Assembly (NCBI RefSeq): GCF_035920445.1
Contig: NZ_CP109162.1
Span: 6,820,001 to 6,884,000 of the forward strand
Direction: 5' to 3'
DNA length: 64,000 nucleotides
DNA from: Nocardia sp. NBC_01730
Lineage (GTDB): Bacteria; Actinomycetota; Actinomycetes; Mycobacteriales; Mycobacteriaceae
The position numbers and the translations under genes were made by a program. The notes beneath the pieces are model-generated. The model made no database searches. It saw only the letters and a program-made list of their open reading frames with translations, and had not been told where the DNA came from. Of the stretch, positions 10,990 through 19,590 are shown in pieces. The stretch's first letter is position 1. The number at the start of each line of letters is the position of its first letter.

Positions 10990-11811
10990 TCAGTCGGCGA
11001 AGACGGGCTTGCGCTTGGTGAGCATCGCGGTGGCGCCCTCGGCGAAATCGACTGACTGCAGCAGCTCGGACTGGCCTGCCTTCTCGGCGGCCAGCGCCGC
11101 GGCCAGCGATGTCAGCGTGGCCTGGTTGAGTGCCTTCTTGGTGAGTTCGAGCGCGCGGCGCGGACCCGAGGCGATCTTCGCGGCCGCGGCCTCCACGGTT
11201 GCGTCGAGTTCGGCGTCGGGCACGACCGCCGTGAACAGACCGGCCGCTTTGGCGGCGGGCGCGGGCAGCCGCTCGCCGAGTAGTGCCATCTCGGCGGCCA
11301 GCGGGCGACCGGCCGCCGCGGCGACCAGCGCGGCCGCGCCGCCGTCGGGCATCAGGCCGATGTTGATGAAGGCGAGCAGCAGGTAGGAGTCCTCGCTCGC
11401 GTAGACCAGGTCGGCGGCCAGCGCGATACCGACGCCGACGCCCGCCGCGGCGCCCCTGATCCGCACGATCACCGGAACCGGCGCGTCGACGACGGCGCGC
11501 ACCAGTCGGTTCGCCGCGTCCATCATCATGTCCGAGGTGATGCCGCGCTGCGCCCCGTCCGCGGTCGCGGACAGATCGGCCCCGGTGCAGAAATCGCCGC
11601 CCTCGCCGGTCAGTAGGACCACGCGCACCGCGCGGTCCTCGGCGGCCGCGTGGAAGGTGTCCCCGAGCGCGACCATGGTGTCGTAGTCGATGGCGTTCTT
11701 CCGCTTCGGCTTGGTGATCGTGACCCGCAGCACCTTGCCGTCCCTTGTCACGGAGAAGCCCGCCGCGGGCGCGGGGACGGCAGCCGATGCCACGGAATCG
11801 GGGTTGCTCAT
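10990..11811 (-). CDS. Enoyl-CoA hydratase/isomerase family protein
   Basis: The 273-residue crotonase-fold protein has the acyl-CoA oxyanion-hole segments (GGDFCTGADLS and RGAAAGVGVGIALAADLVYASE). The start at 11811 is chosen because TAGGAG lies six bases upstream; a longer reading to 11856 has no such site. The position of the second catalytic Glu in true hydratases is occupied by the DGGAAA segment (LMPDGGAAALV), so hydratase versus isomerase activity is open. It acts in fatty acid oxidation or degradation of a CoA-linked compound. It is divergent from the tandem TetR gene, which probably controls it. Confidence 0.87.
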   Translation of the reverse strand: MSNPDSVASAAVPAPAAGFSVTRDGKVLRVTITKPKRKNAIDYDTMVALGDTFHAAAEDRAVRVVLLTGEGGDFCTGADLSATADGAQRGITSDMMMDAANRLVRAVVDAPVPVIVRIRGAAAGVGVGIALAADLVYASEDSYLLLAFINIGLMPDGGAAALVAAAAGRPLAAEMALLGERLPAPAAKAAGLFTAVVPDAELDATVEAAAAKIASGPRRALELTKKALNQATLTSLAAALAAEKAGQSELLQSVDFAEGATAMLTKRKPVFAD

Positions 11812-11938
11812 GTTTGCTCCTACCCTGGGATTCGGCAGACGCCGGGCCGTGAACAATGGTTAAATTTGCGAATTGTGGTTAACTTAGGTTCCATCGTCGG
11901 GCGCTGTCAACCAGCGTCGCCGGAGAACGGAGAGGTGC
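11812..11938. promoter_or_regulatory. Divergent promoter/operator region between enoyl-CoA hydratase and TetR genes
   Basis: This 127-bp A/T-rich gap separates two divergent genes. It contains a direct repeat TGGTTAA at 11857-11863 and 11876-11882 (19-bp period, about two helical turns) around an AAATTTGCGAATT core. This is a plausible binding site for the adjacent TetR-type regulator; no binding evidence exists. Confidence 0.4.
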
Positions 11939-13177
11939 ATGGTCGCGGATCGCAGCGAGGTCGACCTCGCTCCCGCGCGGCCCGACCCGGGGGGTGAAAC
12001 GGGCGCGGAGGGCGGCCCGTCGGTGCGTCGCCGTCCGAAGGATCGCAAGGTCCAGATCATCCGGGCAGCCGCGCGAGCGTTCAGCGAACGCGGGTACTAT
12101 CCGGTCGGCGTCGACGAAATCGCCGCCGAGGTCGGGATCTCCGGCCCCGCGCTGTATCGCCATTTCACGAACAAGTACGCGCTGTTGGTCGCGGCCGCCG
12201 AGGAGGGCGCGCGTCATCTGCTGAACGTCGCCGACGCCGCCGACGACGCTCGTCTGGACCCGCCGCGGCGCTTGGACGCGCTGATCCGCGCGATCAGCGA
12301 GCACACCATCGAGATCCGCCGCGAGGCCGGGCTCTACCGCTGGGAACGGCGCTATCTCGAGCGCGACGACCGGGTCCGGATCAAGAAGATCTACGACGAT
12401 CTGAACAACACCCTCGCCGCACCGATCGCGCGCCTGCGGCCAGCCGCGCCACAAGCCGACGTGGCGATGTTGGCCGCGGGTGTGCTCAGCGCGATCGCCA
12501 GCATCTCGGCGCACCGCACCACGCTGTCCAGTGCAAGGCTGCTTCCGCTGCAGCGCGAGATGGCCTGGGCCATCCTGCGCACCGAACTGCCCGCCGCGCC
12601 CGCGGACCCGGACCCCGGCCCGCCCGTGCGCGGCATCCCGCTGACTTCGAAGCGCGAACAACTGCTCGCCGAGGCGATCCGGATCTTCGGTAGGCAGGGC
12701 TACCACGAGGCGAGCATCGAGGAGATCGGCGGGGCGGTCGGCATCAACGCCTCCAGCGTGTACCGGTATTTCACGAGCAAGGCCGACCTGCTCGCCGCGG
12801 CCTTCTACCGCACGGGCGACCGGCTGGCCATCGCGATCACCGAGGCGCTGGCCGAGGCGACCAGCAAGGAGGACGCGGCTCGGCGCCTGGCGGACCGTTA
12901 CGCCAAGCTCAGCTTCGCGATGCCGGAGATCATGCCGGTCTACTACGCCGAATTCAGCAACCTGCCGCAGGCCGAGCAGCACAAGCTGCGCGCCATCCAG
13001 CGGCAGAATGTGCTGGAGTGGGCCAACCTGCTCGACGGCGATCCGGTGGCGGCCCGCTTCCGTGTGCATGCCGCCATCGGCCTGGTGATCGACGTCGGCA
13101 GGCTGATCCGATTCGATTCCCGCCCAGCCCAACTGGCGCGGGTCACGGCGCTGATGGACGCGGTACTGCACGGCTGA
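11939..13177 (+). CDS. Tandem TetR transcriptional regulator (two HTH units in one chain)
   Basis: The 412-residue protein contains two complete TetR-type DNA-binding units. The first lies near residues 35-85 (AFSERGYYPVGVDEIAAEVG, then YRHFTNK). The second lies near residues 236-285 (IFGRQGYHEASIEEIGGAVG, then YRYFTSK). Each is followed by a helical ligand/dimer domain, so one polypeptide may work as a pseudo-dimer. The ATG at 11939 has GGAGAGG seven bases upstream. It is divergent from an enoyl-CoA hydratase gene, and TetR regulators in this position usually repress the neighbour in response to an acyl-CoA or similar ligand. That assignment is inference. Confidence 0.88.
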   Translation: MVADRSEVDLAPARPDPGGETGAEGGPSVRRRPKDRKVQIIRAAARAFSERGYYPVGVDEIAAEVGISGPALYRHFTNKYALLVAAAEEGARHLLNVADAADDARLDPPRRLDALIRAISEHTIEIRREAGLYRWERRYLERDDRVRIKKIYDDLNNTLAAPIARLRPAAPQADVAMLAAGVLSAIASISAHRTTLSSARLLPLQREMAWAILRTELPAAPADPDPGPPVRGIPLTSKREQLLAEAIRIFGRQGYHEASIEEIGGAVGINASSVYRYFTSKADLLAAAFYRTGDRLAIAITEALAEATSKEDAARRLADRYAKLSFAMPEIMPVYYAEFSNLPQAEQHKLRAIQRQNVLEWANLLDGDPVAARFRVHAAIGLVIDVGRLIRFDSRPAQLARVTALMDAVLHG

Positions 13178-13189
13178 TCACCGCGGACC

Positions 13190-14716
13190 TTACGAAGGGC
13201 GCCGGTGCCGGATCCGGAAGATCATCTTGGCAAGGCGCAGATGCCGCGGGCGCCGATCGAAGGTGGAAAGGTTGACTGGCGCCTGGTATTGCTTGCGCGC
13301 GATGGCGAGGGTCCTGCTGAATTCGCGCAGCCCCTGGTCGCCGTGGCTGTGGCCCTGCCCGTACTCGCCGACGCCGCCGAAGGGCAATGCGGGGATGCCC
13401 GCGTAGGCGGTGGAGGAGTTGATGGTCACCACGCCGACCCGCAGCTGCTCGGCGAACGCCTCGATCTCGTGCACGTCCCTGGTGAACACCGACACCGCGA
13501 CATCGGTGCCGACCGCGTTGATCCGCGCGGCGGCCTCGTCCATGCTCGCCACTTTGTTCACGATGAGCACCGGGCCGATGCCTTCGCCGGTGATCGCGAT
13601 GCTCTCCTCAGGCACTTCGGCCAGCACGATCGGCTCGATGTAGGGCTCGCGGATCGAGTCCAGCCCACCGACCACCGTGCGTCCGCCGCGGGCCACCGCA
13701 TCGCGCACCTGTCTGCGTACCATGTCGACCTGTGACTCCATGATCATCGGACCGTACGAGGCCTTCCGATCCGCGCCAGGCCGCAGCTTGCGGGCTTGTT
13801 CCACCACCAGCTCGAGAAACCGGTCGTAGACCGACTGGGCGACGTAGGCGCGCTGGATCCCGGTGGCGTTCTGCCCGGCGTTGGCCATCGCGCCGAATAC
13901 CGCGGCCTCGGCGGCGTCGTCGAGCTTCGCGTCCACATGCACGACCATGCTGCCCTTGCCGTTGCGCTCCACGACGACCGGCGTCGTGGTCTGTGCGCAC
14001 AATGCGATCACCTCGCGTGCGCCCGCTTCCGAGCCCGCATAGGCGATCTTGTCGACTTTGGCGCGACAGAGCGCGACACCGGTCGCGGTGTCACCGGTAA
14101 CCACCTGCAGCACCGGCTGATTCGGCGCAAGCCTGGACCAGCTGTCGGCCAGCCATACCCCGACGCCGGTGGTGAGCTCATGCGGCTTGAACACCACCGC
14201 GTTGCCCGCTGCCATCGCGTAGGCAATCGAGCCCATGGGAGTGAACACCGGGTTGTTCCACGGTCCGAGCACTCCGACCACGCCGAGCGGCAGATAGCCG
14301 ACCGAGGCCCGCTGGTTGCGGGTGAGCCAAGTGGAGCCGAGCCGTCGACGGTCCAGGGCGCGGCCCGCGTTGCGCGCGGCCCAGTCCAGGTTCTCCACCG
14401 CGAGCATCACCTCGATCGCGGCGTCCGCCTCCGGTTTTCCGGTCTCCTCGCACAGGATTGCCACCAACTCGTCTGAGCGCCGGACAATGTCGCGCTTCCA
14501 GTCCAGCAGCCAGCGTCTGCGTGCGCTGAATCCCAGCTCGGCCCACCACTGTTCGGCGGAGCGTGCGGCACGCACGGTGCGGGTGAGCTCGCCGGAATGC
14601 ATCACGGCGTAGCTGCCCACCACCTCACCGGTGCGCGGATCATAGGACGTCAGCACATTCGATCGGCCCGTTCCTCCCGGATGCGCCGCCAGTCGTGGCT
14701 GCGCGGACTCGGCCAT
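13190..14716 (-). CDS. Aldehyde dehydrogenase family protein lacking the catalytic cysteine
   Basis: The 508-residue protein has the NAD-binding and Rossmann features of the ALDH superfamily (PWNNPVFTPMGSIAYAMAAGNAVVFKPHE) and the general-base Glu region (VVVERNGKGSMVV). The catalytic motif, normally GQxC, reads GQNAT: residue 284 is Ala (codon at 13865-13867), so the nucleophile is missing. The protein may be inactive, structural, or altered in chemistry. The ATG at 14716 is preferred to the GTG at 14720-14722 because GAGAGG lies at proper spacing only for the former. It ends 12 bp from the stop of the tandem TetR gene on the other strand. Confidence 0.88.
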   Translation of the reverse strand: MAESAQPRLAAHPGGTGRSNVLTSYDPRTGEVVGSYAVMHSGELTRTVRAARSAEQWWAELGFSARRRWLLDWKRDIVRRSDELVAILCEETGKPEADAAIEVMLAVENLDWAARNAGRALDRRRLGSTWLTRNQRASVGYLPLGVVGVLGPWNNPVFTPMGSIAYAMAAGNAVVFKPHELTTGVGVWLADSWSRLAPNQPVLQVVTGDTATGVALCRAKVDKIAYAGSEAGAREVIALCAQTTTPVVVERNGKGSMVVHVDAKLDDAAEAAVFGAMANAGQNATGIQRAYVAQSVYDRFLELVVEQARKLRPGADRKASYGPMIMESQVDMVRRQVRDAVARGGRTVVGGLDSIREPYIEPIVLAEVPEESIAITGEGIGPVLIVNKVASMDEAAARINAVGTDVAVSVFTRDVHEIEAFAEQLRVGVVTINSSTAYAGIPALPFGGVGEYGQGHSHGDQGLREFSRTLAIARKQYQAPVNLSTFDRRPRHLRLAKMIFRIRHRRPS

Positions 14717-15087
14717 GATCACCTCTCGCAGTGTCGAAAACAGCGTGCGGGCCGCTCAGCGGGGCACAGCCGCAGACGAGTGATTGTGGTTCCCGTGGTT
14801 CCCCCTCGAGCAGACTATGGTCTGGCGCCGCGGGCCGACAAGGGCTCGGCCGCCAGCCCTTGGCCGCCCGGATCGCCCTCACCAGCGCCGACCCCCCGCG
14901 AAGCGGACCGGGAGCAGGAAATGTGAGTAAGGACACCTCTGATTGCCCCCGGGATGGGTGGCATGCGCGACGCGATAGCGAGTCGGCCGGGCCGGTAACA
15001 TCACGCCGAGCGCGACGGATCATCAATCGGAGCGCAAGCGTGCGCTCGGGCGACCTCGTCGCCGCACCGGTCGATAGTGGAGAGTTG
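14717..15087. other. Non-coding gap between aldehyde dehydrogenase and ABC transporter genes
   Basis: This 371-bp divergent spacer has no convincing gene. It holds a short hairpin (14840-14861, AAGGGCT pairing with AGCCCTT) without a T-tract. It should contain the promoters of both flanking genes, but I cannot identify them. Confidence 0.5.
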
Positions 15088-16071
15088 ATGCCGAATTCCA
15101 ACCAAGCAGATTCGCATGCGAGTGAGCCGGCGGTCCGGGTAGCGGACGTCCGCAAGTCATTCGGCGACGTGCATGCACTGCAGGGCGTCAGCTTCGTCGC
15201 CGAACGCGGCTCCGTTCTCGGCATTCTCGGCCCGAACGGCGCGGGCAAGACGACCATGGTGAAGGTCCTCTCCACACTGCTGCGCCCCGACTCCGGCACC
15301 GCCGTCGTCGCCGGGCACGACGTGCGGAAGGACCCGGCGGGCGTGCGCCGCTCGATCATGATGACCGGGCAGTACGCGGCGCTGGACGAGAACCTCTCCG
15401 GCCGGGAGAACCTGGAGCTGTTCGGCAGGCTGATGGGCCTCGCCAAGTCCGCGGCCCGCAAGCGCGCCGACACTTTGCTCGAGGAGTTCGAGCTGGTGGA
15501 CGCGGGCCGCCGGTCGGTGCGGCACTACTCGGGCGGCATGCGTCGCCGCGTCGACATCGCCTGCGGTCTTGTGGTGCGTCCGAAGGTGGTGTTCCTGGAC
15601 GAGCCGACCACCGGCCTCGACCCACGCAGCAGGCAGGGCGTGTGGGATCTGGTGACCGCACTCAAGACCCAGGGCATCACGGTTCTGCTGACCACGCAGT
15701 ACCTCGAGGAAGCCGATGTGCTCAGTGACAACATCATCGTGATCGACAAGGGCACCGTGATCGCCGAGGGCACCGCCGACGAACTCAAGGAGAAGACCGG
15801 CGGCAGCTATTGCGAGGTGGTCCCACTGGATCCGACCAAGCTGCGAACCGCCGCGTACGCGCTCGGCGACCTGATGCCGCCCGCGGTGCTCGCAGACCTA
15901 GACGGCGGCGACCGGCTCTCCATTCCGGCGCCCGAGGGCGCGATCACGCTGACCGAGGCGCTGCGCAGGCTCGACAGCGCGGGCATCGACCTGGCCGACA
16001 TCGCGCTACGCCGCCCTTCGCTGGACGACGTGTTCCTGTCCATCACCGGCCACACGGGCGGTCACGCGTGA
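15088..16071 (+). CDS. ABC transporter ATP-binding protein, DrrA type
   Basis: The 327-residue ATPase has Walker A (GPNGAGKTT), signature (YSGGMRRR), Walker B (VVFLDEPTTGLD) and the C-terminal extension typical of daunorubicin-resistance-type exporters. The ATG at 15088 follows GGAGAG by about five bases; upstream in-frame starts lack a ribosome site. It overlaps the next gene by 4 bp and, with the two permeases, forms a three-gene DrrABC-like exporter. Such pumps move drugs or lipids (for example phthiocerol dimycocerosates in mycobacteria) out through the cytoplasmic membrane. The substrate is unknown here. Confidence 0.92.
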   Translation: MPNSNQADSHASEPAVRVADVRKSFGDVHALQGVSFVAERGSVLGILGPNGAGKTTMVKVLSTLLRPDSGTAVVAGHDVRKDPAGVRRSIMMTGQYAALDENLSGRENLELFGRLMGLAKSAARKRADTLLEEFELVDAGRRSVRHYSGGMRRRVDIACGLVVRPKVVFLDEPTTGLDPRSRQGVWDLVTALKTQGITVLLTTQYLEEADVLSDNIIVIDKGTVIAEGTADELKEKTGGSYCEVVPLDPTKLRTAAYALGDLMPPAVLADLDGGDRLSIPAPEGAITLTEALRRLDSAGIDLADIALRRPSLDDVFLSITGHTGGHA

Positions 16072-16895
16072 CCGCTGCGACTGCCCCGGAGAGCGCACCG
16101 GCCGCCCCGGTGACACTGTTCGCCGAGCTGCCCGAGCCGCGGCTCTCGTCGTTCGCGCAGTGGCGTGCGCTGACCGGCCGGATCGTCCGCACCATGGTGA
16201 CCAAGGGCGAGATGATCGTCGCGGTGGTCACGCCGCTGATGTTCACGCTCGGCTTCTATCTCCCGCTGCGCTATGTGATGAAGTTCCAGGGCATCGACTA
16301 CGCCCAGTACGTCATGCCGATCATCGTGCTGCAGACCATGGCCTTCACGATGATGTCGAACGCGCAGATAGCCGCGTTCGAGGCGAGAACCGGATTGAGC
16401 ACCCGCCTGCAGACCATGCCGATCGGCATGGTCGTCCCGTTGACGGCGCGTATCGCGGCCGGGCTGGTCCGATCGGTCACCTCGCTCACCGCCGCGGTGC
16501 TCTTCGGACACGTCATCGGTTTCCGCTTCGTCGCGGGCTTCGGGCAGGCGGTGCTGTTCTGTGTCTTTGCGCTCGCCGTCGGCACGGTGCTCGCGATCGG
16601 CGCCGACGCACTCGGCAGCCTGACCAAGAGCCCGGAGTCGCTGAGTCAGGCGCTGACCCTGCCGACGCTGATCTTCGGCATGCTCTCCTGCGGGTTCGTG
16701 CCCGAACACAGCTATCCGATGTGGATTCGGCCGTTCGTGCGCAACCAGCCGATCTCCCAGTTCTCCTTCGCTCTGCGCGATATGGCGGCCGAAGGAGCGA
16801 CCTGGCAAGTGTTGTGGGTGCCGCTGGTGTGGGTGGCCGGGCTCGCGGTGGTGTTCATTCCGTTGGCGATCTGGGCGAGTGTGAGGCGGTCATGA
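16068..16895 (+). CDS. ABC-2 type transporter permease, DrrB-like
   Basis: The 275-residue protein starts at GTG 16068, overlapping the ATPase stop by 4 bp (GTGA), which implies translational coupling. It has about six hydrophobic segments (for example MIVAVVTPLMFTLGFYLPL and AVLFCVFALAVGTVLAIGADALGSL) and the ABC-2 C-terminal pattern with FVRNQPISQFSFALRDM. It should form the membrane channel with the third gene. No substrate can be inferred. Confidence 0.9.
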   Translation: MTAATAPESAPAAPVTLFAELPEPRLSSFAQWRALTGRIVRTMVTKGEMIVAVVTPLMFTLGFYLPLRYVMKFQGIDYAQYVMPIIVLQTMAFTMMSNAQIAAFEARTGLSTRLQTMPIGMVVPLTARIAAGLVRSVTSLTAAVLFGHVIGFRFVAGFGQAVLFCVFALAVGTVLAIGADALGSLTKSPESLSQALTLPTLIFGMLSCGFVPEHSYPMWIRPFVRNQPISQFSFALRDMAAEGATWQVLWVPLVWVAGLAVVFIPLAIWASVRRS

Positions 16896-17761
16896 GTTCT
16901 GTGGAGGCGACCATGGCACCCGCCGACGACGCGGCCGAGCACATCGGCTCGTCATTGCTGCCCGAGGTGGCCGCGCGCTCGGAAGGTTCCCTGGGTACCT
17001 GGGCCGCGCATAGCCTGATCCAGTGCAAGCGACTGCTGATGGTGTGGGCACGCGACCCCGCGACGACGATCCAGGCGCTGATCTATCCGGCCGTTACCTT
17101 GCTGATGTTCCGCATCGTGCTCGGCGACTCGATCACGTTGGCTACCGGCAAGCCGAGCGTCTACGGAACCGTTCCGATGATCACGCTGGTCGCGGCGATG
17201 TCGGGTGCGGTGGTGAGCGCGCTCGGATTGAAAGTGGAGAAGATGACCGGGCTGCTCGGCCGGTTCTGGACCATGCCGATCCATCGCGCGGCCGGATTGA
17301 CCGGGCGACTGCTCGCCGAGGCGATCCGGGTGCTGGTCACCACGCTGTTCGTGCTCGTGGTCGGGCTGACCATCGGCTTCCGCTTCGACAAGGGGCTTGC
17401 GGCGGCGCTGGCGCTGATCGGTATTCCGGTGCTCTTCGGCGTGGCTTTCGCTGTGCTGGTCACCGCGCTGGCGACGGTCTCCGACGGCATACTGCTGGTG
17501 AACGTCATCGGAATCACCAGTACGCTGCTGATGTTCTTCAACTCCGGATTCGTTCCGACTTCCGTCTACCCGAGCTGGCTGCAAGGTGTGATCGGGAACC
17601 AGCCGATGAGCTGCGCCATCGATGCTATGCGCGGACTGTCCTATGGCGGCCCGGTGGCGGAGCCGCTGCTGAAGACTCTCGCCTGGGTGATCGGGATGAT
17701 CGTGGTCTTCGGCTTTCCCGCGGTCCGCGGCTATCGCCGCGCGGCCGAGACCGGCGCCTGA
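16892..17761 (+). CDS. ABC-2 type transporter permease, DrrC-like
   Basis: The 289-residue protein starts with a 4-bp ATGA overlap with the previous permease. It is a second ABC-2 permease with six predicted helices and the same WLQGVIGNQPMSCAIDAMRGL signature near the end, showing that the two permeases are paralogues. Its 3' end overlaps the 3' end of the convergent lycopene cyclase gene by 31 bp (17731-17761), so the two transcripts are antisense at their tails. Confidence 0.9.
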   Translation: MSSVEATMAPADDAAEHIGSSLLPEVAARSEGSLGTWAAHSLIQCKRLLMVWARDPATTIQALIYPAVTLLMFRIVLGDSITLATGKPSVYGTVPMITLVAAMSGAVVSALGLKVEKMTGLLGRFWTMPIHRAAGLTGRLLAEAIRVLVTTLFVLVVGLTIGFRFDKGLAAALALIGIPVLFGVAFAVLVTALATVSDGILLVNVIGITSTLLMFFNSGFVPTSVYPSWLQGVIGNQPMSCAIDAMRGLSYGGPVAEPLLKTLAWVIGMIVVFGFPAVRGYRRAAETGA

Positions 17762-18921
17762 CCGAAGTCGTAGTCCAGCCAGCGGTTCCGGTTGGTCCAG
17801 CCGACCAGGTCGTAGCGCCAGCGGAACGGCCAGGTGTGCGCGACGGTGTCGAACAGCACCGCGCCGAGAGCGGTGTAGTCGTCGTGTGCGGACAGCAGGG
17901 CGCGCTGGCCGCGTGGGGAGGCGCTGAAGAACGCGTCGAACATGGCGGTGGACTGTTCGGTGGTGAGCCTGCCCAGGCCGTGGAGGCCGCGCGTCCGCAT
18001 CCAGTACACCAGTCGCGCGCGCCATGGCCACAGCTCGGCGATCGGGTCGAGACCCTGCCGCAGCGCGGTGACCGCGGTGTCGACCAGTGCGAGTGCGTCG
18101 GCGACGCTGTAGCCGGTGCACGGGTGCATCATGCCGCCGCGCGAACCGTACGGAATCGCCCTCGCCGCGCCCTTACGTGGCGGCGGCTGGTCGAGCGGGT
18201 AATGCGCCGCCTCGCTCGGTTCGGCGCCGGTGAGCCGGATACCGTGCGAGGCGAGCCGGTTGAGCGTGCGCCTGCGCAGTTCATGCTGCGGCATACCGCC
18301 GCGCAGGCCGAGGCTGGTCTCCTCGAAGATCACCGTGCCGTCGCCGAGCGGCACCGCGTAGAGGAACGACGGCGGTTCGTCCGGGCCCGTGCCGTTTTCC
18401 GGTCGCCAATCCAGCAGCAAGGCCTCACCCTCGCGGACCATCGGCGCGGCGGTCTCGGCGTCGACGAAGATACCGTGCGCGCTCGCCGCCCTGCGGCGTC
18501 CGAGGGTGGGCAGTCCGCGGGTGTCGAACACCGTCGCCGCGGTGTGCACCGTGCCGTCGGCGAGCTCGACCTCGTGCGCGTCCACCCGGGCGGCGCGGCC
18601 TGCCACGACGGTGGCGTCGTCGAGCGGGAGCGCTTCGTGCAGGCCGGGCTTGGACAGCACGCAGTAGGGCCGGTCGATACGATGTTCGGTCGTCGTCCAT
18701 ACGGTGGGCGCCGCGATCGTGGTCGCGACGGCGCCGGGCGGCAGCCAGTCCGGCAGCTCGTCGACCCAGCAGGAGAAGGTGGGCGGCCACAGCCGGTCGG
18801 GACGTGGATCGATCGCGGTCACCGACAGCCCGGCTCGCATCGCGCGATGCGCCAGCGCCCGTCCGGTCGGGCCGAGCCCGACCACACACACGTCGATTTC
18901 CCGAACCGTGCTGAGACCCAT
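17731..18921 (-). CDS. Lycopene cyclase family flavoprotein
   Basis: The 396-residue protein begins with an FAD-binding Rossmann motif (VCVVGLGPTGRALAHRAMRAG). It has the CrtL/CrtY-type signature FLYAVPLGDGTVIFEETSL and the later IPYGSRGGMMHPCTGYSVA segment. This family cyclises the ends of lycopene to beta-ionone rings in carotenoid synthesis, at the membrane. No other carotenoid gene lies nearby, so the rest of the pathway must be elsewhere. The end overlaps the ABC permease gene on the other strand. Confidence 0.85.
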   Translation of the reverse strand: MGLSTVREIDVCVVGLGPTGRALAHRAMRAGLSVTAIDPRPDRLWPPTFSCWVDELPDWLPPGAVATTIAAPTVWTTTEHRIDRPYCVLSKPGLHEALPLDDATVVAGRAARVDAHEVELADGTVHTAATVFDTRGLPTLGRRRAASAHGIFVDAETAAPMVREGEALLLDWRPENGTGPDEPPSFLYAVPLGDGTVIFEETSLGLRGGMPQHELRRRTLNRLASHGIRLTGAEPSEAAHYPLDQPPPRKGAARAIPYGSRGGMMHPCTGYSVADALALVDTAVTALRQGLDPIAELWPWRARLVYWMRTRGLHGLGRLTTEQSTAMFDAFFSASPRGQRALLSAHDDYTALGAVLFDTVAHTWPFRWRYDLVGWTNRNRWLDYDFGQAPVSAARR

Positions 18922-19128
18922 ATCGGGACATTCAATCCGCTCGGTCGACGCAAACGCAACTATCCTCGTCGATCGAGCCCTGGAAATTCAAGTCTCGCGA
19001 ATACGCGTAGTCCGCAGCGGGTGTGGCGAGAATTCCATTTCGCGCAGGTCCCAGAATTAGTAGCCCTACAACTTCAGCCGTGAAGCTCCTTGGGCCGCGC
19101 CATAGTCTGGAACCAGGTTCGGAGTGGA

Positions 19129-19500
19129 CGGCTTCGATACAACTTCCGCCTGTATCGCACGGTGGGCAGCGGCAGAAGTCGGCGAAGGCGTTCGGGGTGC
19201 GCGAGGGTGGTGTTCAATGATGCTTTGCGGGTGCGGCAGTGGGCACGGGAGGCGGGGCTGGCGTGCTTGTCGGATGGAGCTGTCGACACGGTTGACCGAG
19301 GCGAAGAGAATTCCGGGGATGGGCTCGGCTGTCGGAATTATCGGCGGTTGTTCTACAACGAGCTTTGACTGATCTGAATTGGCAAGATGCAGAAAGTGTT
19401 GTCCCGCAAGGAAAGGGATCCGCCAACAGGGTCAAGGCTCGCGCCCGCGTGGCGCGGGCTCATGTGAAAGTGGCCGATACGCGACGGGATCGGCGCACAA
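19129..19500 (+). pseudogene. Decayed TnpB (IS605/IS1341-type) remnant
   Basis: Three pieces of a TnpB protein can be read in shifted frames. 19129 onward gives RLRYNFRLY and GCARVVFNDALRVRQWAREAGL, the usual TnpB N-terminus. A frame change near 19275 then gives ELSTRLTEAKRIPG. After a gap, 19385-19500 gives KMQKVLSRKE, a second frame change, and GKGSANRVKARARVARAHVK followed by VADTRRD, the central helix region. The rest, including the RuvC catalytic residues, is gone. No tnpA, ends or guide RNA could be recognised. The remainder of the 18922-19590 gap shows no gene. Confidence 0.75.
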
Positions 19501-19590
19501 GTATTTCACGCGGCGTCGAATCAGGAACCCGCCGGAAGCGCGGCGTGAGCTGCCAGGACCGGGATCCCCACCTTCCGGCGGGGGAGCGCG

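Noticed and set aside
14840..14861. Hairpin AAGGGCT/AGCCCTT as a terminator
   Set aside because: No T-tract, GC-rich surroundings, and it lies between divergent genes where no transcript needs to end.
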